Shown here one piece after another: positions 62,339-64,000 of a stretch of DNA of 64,000 bases; position 1 is the stretch's first letter, and every line of letters begins with the position of its first letter. The notes under the pieces are model-generated. The model worked only from the letters and a program-made list of their open reading frames with translations, was not told the DNA's origin and did not search any database. Position numbers and translations under genes: made by a program. Source of the DNA: Bifidobacterium miconis (lineage in GTDB: Bacteria; Actinomycetota; Actinomycetes; Actinomycetales; Bifidobacteriaceae); NCBI RefSeq assembly GCF_019331735.1, contig NZ_JAHBBH010000003.1, forward strand, positions 62,001 through 126,000, written 5' to 3'.

Positions 62339-64000
62339 TCAGGCCACGAACCGGCTGGGCACGCGGGGCCGGGAGGCCATATCGCCGTTTTTGGTGACGG
62401 CGTAGGACAGGTGGAGCGTGTCTTCGGCTCGCGTGACGGCCACGTACATGAGCCGGCGCTCCTCCTCCAGCTCGTCGCCGGCGTCCGGCGAGCCGAACGG
62501 GATCAGCCCCTCCGAACAGCCGATTACGAACACGTGCTTGAATTCCAGGCCCTTGGACGCGTGGATCGTCGAAATCGTCACCGAGCCCGTCCTCGCGGCG
62601 ATCCGCGCGGCCGCGGCACGATCCGCACCGGTCGACGGCTCGTCCGCAACGGCGGCATCATCGCGCACGGCATTCGCCGTATCCGCGCCAACGGCAACGC
62701 CCGCAATCTCCCGTGCACCGTTCACCATCGCACCGCCCGCACGAACCCCGTCCGCACGCGACTCAGCAACACGCGCCTCATCCGCCCGCACCTGCATCGC
62801 ATCAATCAGCACCTGCCGTTCCACGGCGTGCTCGTCGGCGAGCGCGGTGCCCTCCCAACCCGAGTCGCGGCGCACGCGATACCGCAGTCCGGCATCGCGC
62901 AACGCAGCGCAGAACACGTTCTGCTGCGCGTTGATGCGGGTCAGGATCGCGCAGTCGGACGGCGAGACGCCGCGCGAAACCAGCCGCATGATGCGCGAGG
63001 CCACGCCCTTCGCCTCGTCCTCGTCGCTCACGTACCGCGTGCGTTCGATGCGCGCGCCCGCTTCGCGCGCGGAGACGAGCTTGAGATAGTTGGTGCGGTC
63101 GGGCGATTTGGCAAGCACCTGGTTCGCGTAGCGCACGACCTGCGGCGTGGACCGGTAGTCGGTGTTGAGGCTCACGTCGGCGGCGAGCGGGCCGAATTGG
63201 TCGGGGAAGGCGAGCAGGTCGTAGCTGCTGGCCCCGGCGAACGAGTAGATGGTCTGCGCAGGGTCGCCGACGACGCAGACATTGCGGTTGCGCTCCCCCA
63301 GCCACAGCGTGAGCAGCCGGTGCTGCAGGGGCGAGACGTCCTGATATTCGTCGACGGTGATCCAGCGCAGGCTGCGGCGGATGTCGGCGGCGATCTCGTC
63401 GAAGTCGTCGAGGATGTGGCAGTCGATGAGCAGGATGTCGTCGAAGTCGATGAGCCCGTGCGCGGTTTTTTCCTGTTCATAGCAGTCGTATGCGTCGGCG
63501 AATTGCTGCGGGTCGAGTCCGGCGGGCGGCTGGCGGTGCGTGGCGGCGGTGACGCGCAGGTAGTCGTCGGGCGCGACGAGCGAGATCTTGCACCAGTTGA
63601 TTTCGGCCTGCACGTCGCGCACGGCGACGCCGTCCACTTCGATGCCGTCGCGGCTGCGCTGCATGGCCTGCGCGACGATGCGCTGCAGTTCGCCGGGCTC
63701 GCCCGCGATGCGCGGCATGGGCGCGTCGCAGATGTCCTCCCACGAGGAGCGCACCTGTCTGAGCGCGGCGGAGTGGAAGGTCGCGGCGGTCACCGCGTCG
63801 CCGACGCCGAGTCCGGCGATGCGCGTGCGCATTTCGGCGGCGGCCTTGACGGAGAACGTGACGGCGAGCACGCCGGCCGGATCCCATTCGCCGCGTGCGC
63901 ACGCGTAGGCGATGCGGCGCGTGACGGTGCGCGTCTTGCCCGCGCCCGCGCCCGCGATGATGCGCACGGGGCCGTGCAGCGTGGTCGCCGCGCGCCGCTG
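62339..64000 (-). CDS. UvrD/Rep-like superfamily 1 DNA helicase (5' end cut)
   Basis: At least 554 residues, start outside the window. SF1A motifs: Walker A GAGAGKT, GLIDFDDILL, DEYQDVSPLQHRLL (motif II), GDPAQTIYSFAG (motif III), STIHASKGLEFKHVFVIG (motif V), and VAVTRAEDTLHLSY (motif VI). It unwinds DNA 3' to 5' in repair. An Ala/Asp/Arg/Gly-rich insert of about 65 residues lies before motif V and the 2B region looks short. The C-terminus ends soon after motif VI at SRFVA, with no HRDC domain, similar to UvrD2-like forms. Confidence 0.88.
   Translation of the reverse strand, partial: QRRAATTLHGPVRIIAGAGAGKTRTVTRRIAYACARGEWDPAGVLAVTFSVKAAAEMRTRIAGLGVGDAVTAATFHSAALRQVRSSWEDICDAPMPRIAGEPGELQRIVAQAMQRSRDGIEVDGVAVRDVQAEINWCKISLVAPDDYLRVTAATHRQPPAGLDPQQFADAYDCYEQEKTAHGLIDFDDILLIDCHILDDFDEIAADIRRSLRWITVDEYQDVSPLQHRLLTLWLGERNRNVCVVGDPAQTIYSFAGASSYDLLAFPDQFGPLAADVSLNTDYRSTPQVVRYANQVLAKSPDRTNYLKLVSAREAGARIERTRYVSDEDEAKGVASRIMRLVSRGVSPSDCAILTRINAQQNVFCAALRDAGLRYRVRRDSGWEGTALADEHAVERQVLIDAMQVRADEARVAESRADGVRAGGAMVNGAREIAGVAVGADTANAVRDDAAVADEPSTGADRAAAARIAARTGSVTISTIHASKGLEFKHVFVIGCSEGLIPFGSPDAGDELEEERRLMYVAVTRAEDTLHLSYAVTKNGDMASRPRVPSRFVA

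Overview
The window looks like chromosomal DNA of a bifidobacterium. It is high-GC and actinobacterial, and carries a cscR-cscB-cscA sucrose locus, a polyphosphate glucokinase, a DUF3052 protein, a large NAD-dependent DNA ligase, and the isoprenoid/cell-wall block divIVA-like, dxr, ispG, hydrolase, recO, uppS. The genus rests on gene content and remembered gene order, not on a database search.

Layout. 1-4050: the end of a membrane protein gene, then a heterodimeric ABC exporter. 4117-9824: Mrp/ApbC, ligA, a small membrane protein and a protein with an endonuclease-like C-terminus; four copies of a ~156-bp hairpin-core-hairpin repeat sit between these genes. 10056-18794: a large TPR-like protein, a GT-C-like membrane protein, an arylsulfotransferase-like protein and a CbiO-like ATPase. 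18927-21214: an aminotransferase and ppgK. 21435-24491: a decayed accessory patch. An AlbA_2/HATPase gene is bracketed by 89-bp direct repeats. Next to it, a dead gene is interrupted by a ~976-bp cassette with long inverted-repeat arms around a frameshifted DUF559 endonuclease gene. 24567-45476: a ~21-kb exopolysaccharide cluster. 45778-50286: the cscRBA sucrose locus. 50594-58312: the isoprenoid/undecaprenyl/recO operon. 58528-62070: tRNA-Val, DUF3052, a Lon-like protease and a zincin-like hydrolase. 62339-64000: a UvrD-like helicase cut by the window edge.

How the genes work together. The exopolysaccharide genes follow a Wzx/Wzy logic: a priming glycosylphosphotransferase, a Wzz/BY-kinase, glycosyltransferases, an EpsG-like polymerase, a flippase, and decorating enzymes (acyltransferases, pyruvyltransferase). 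They all need undecaprenyl phosphate, whose lipid is made by UppS from precursors of the Dxr/IspG pathway encoded 10 kb away. The promoter-proximal half of the cluster is coupled by five consecutive 4-bp overlaps. The distal half has lower GC and changes strand, which suggests modular exchange. CscR probably represses cscBA through paired operators that overlap the promoter.

The most unusual material is repeat-related. Two genes with endonuclease-like domains are each bracketed by palindromic repeats, one by direct copies and one by long inverted arms with an apparent 9-bp target duplication. Related solo repeats are scattered in the window, and one is inserted in frame inside a glycosyltransferase gene.
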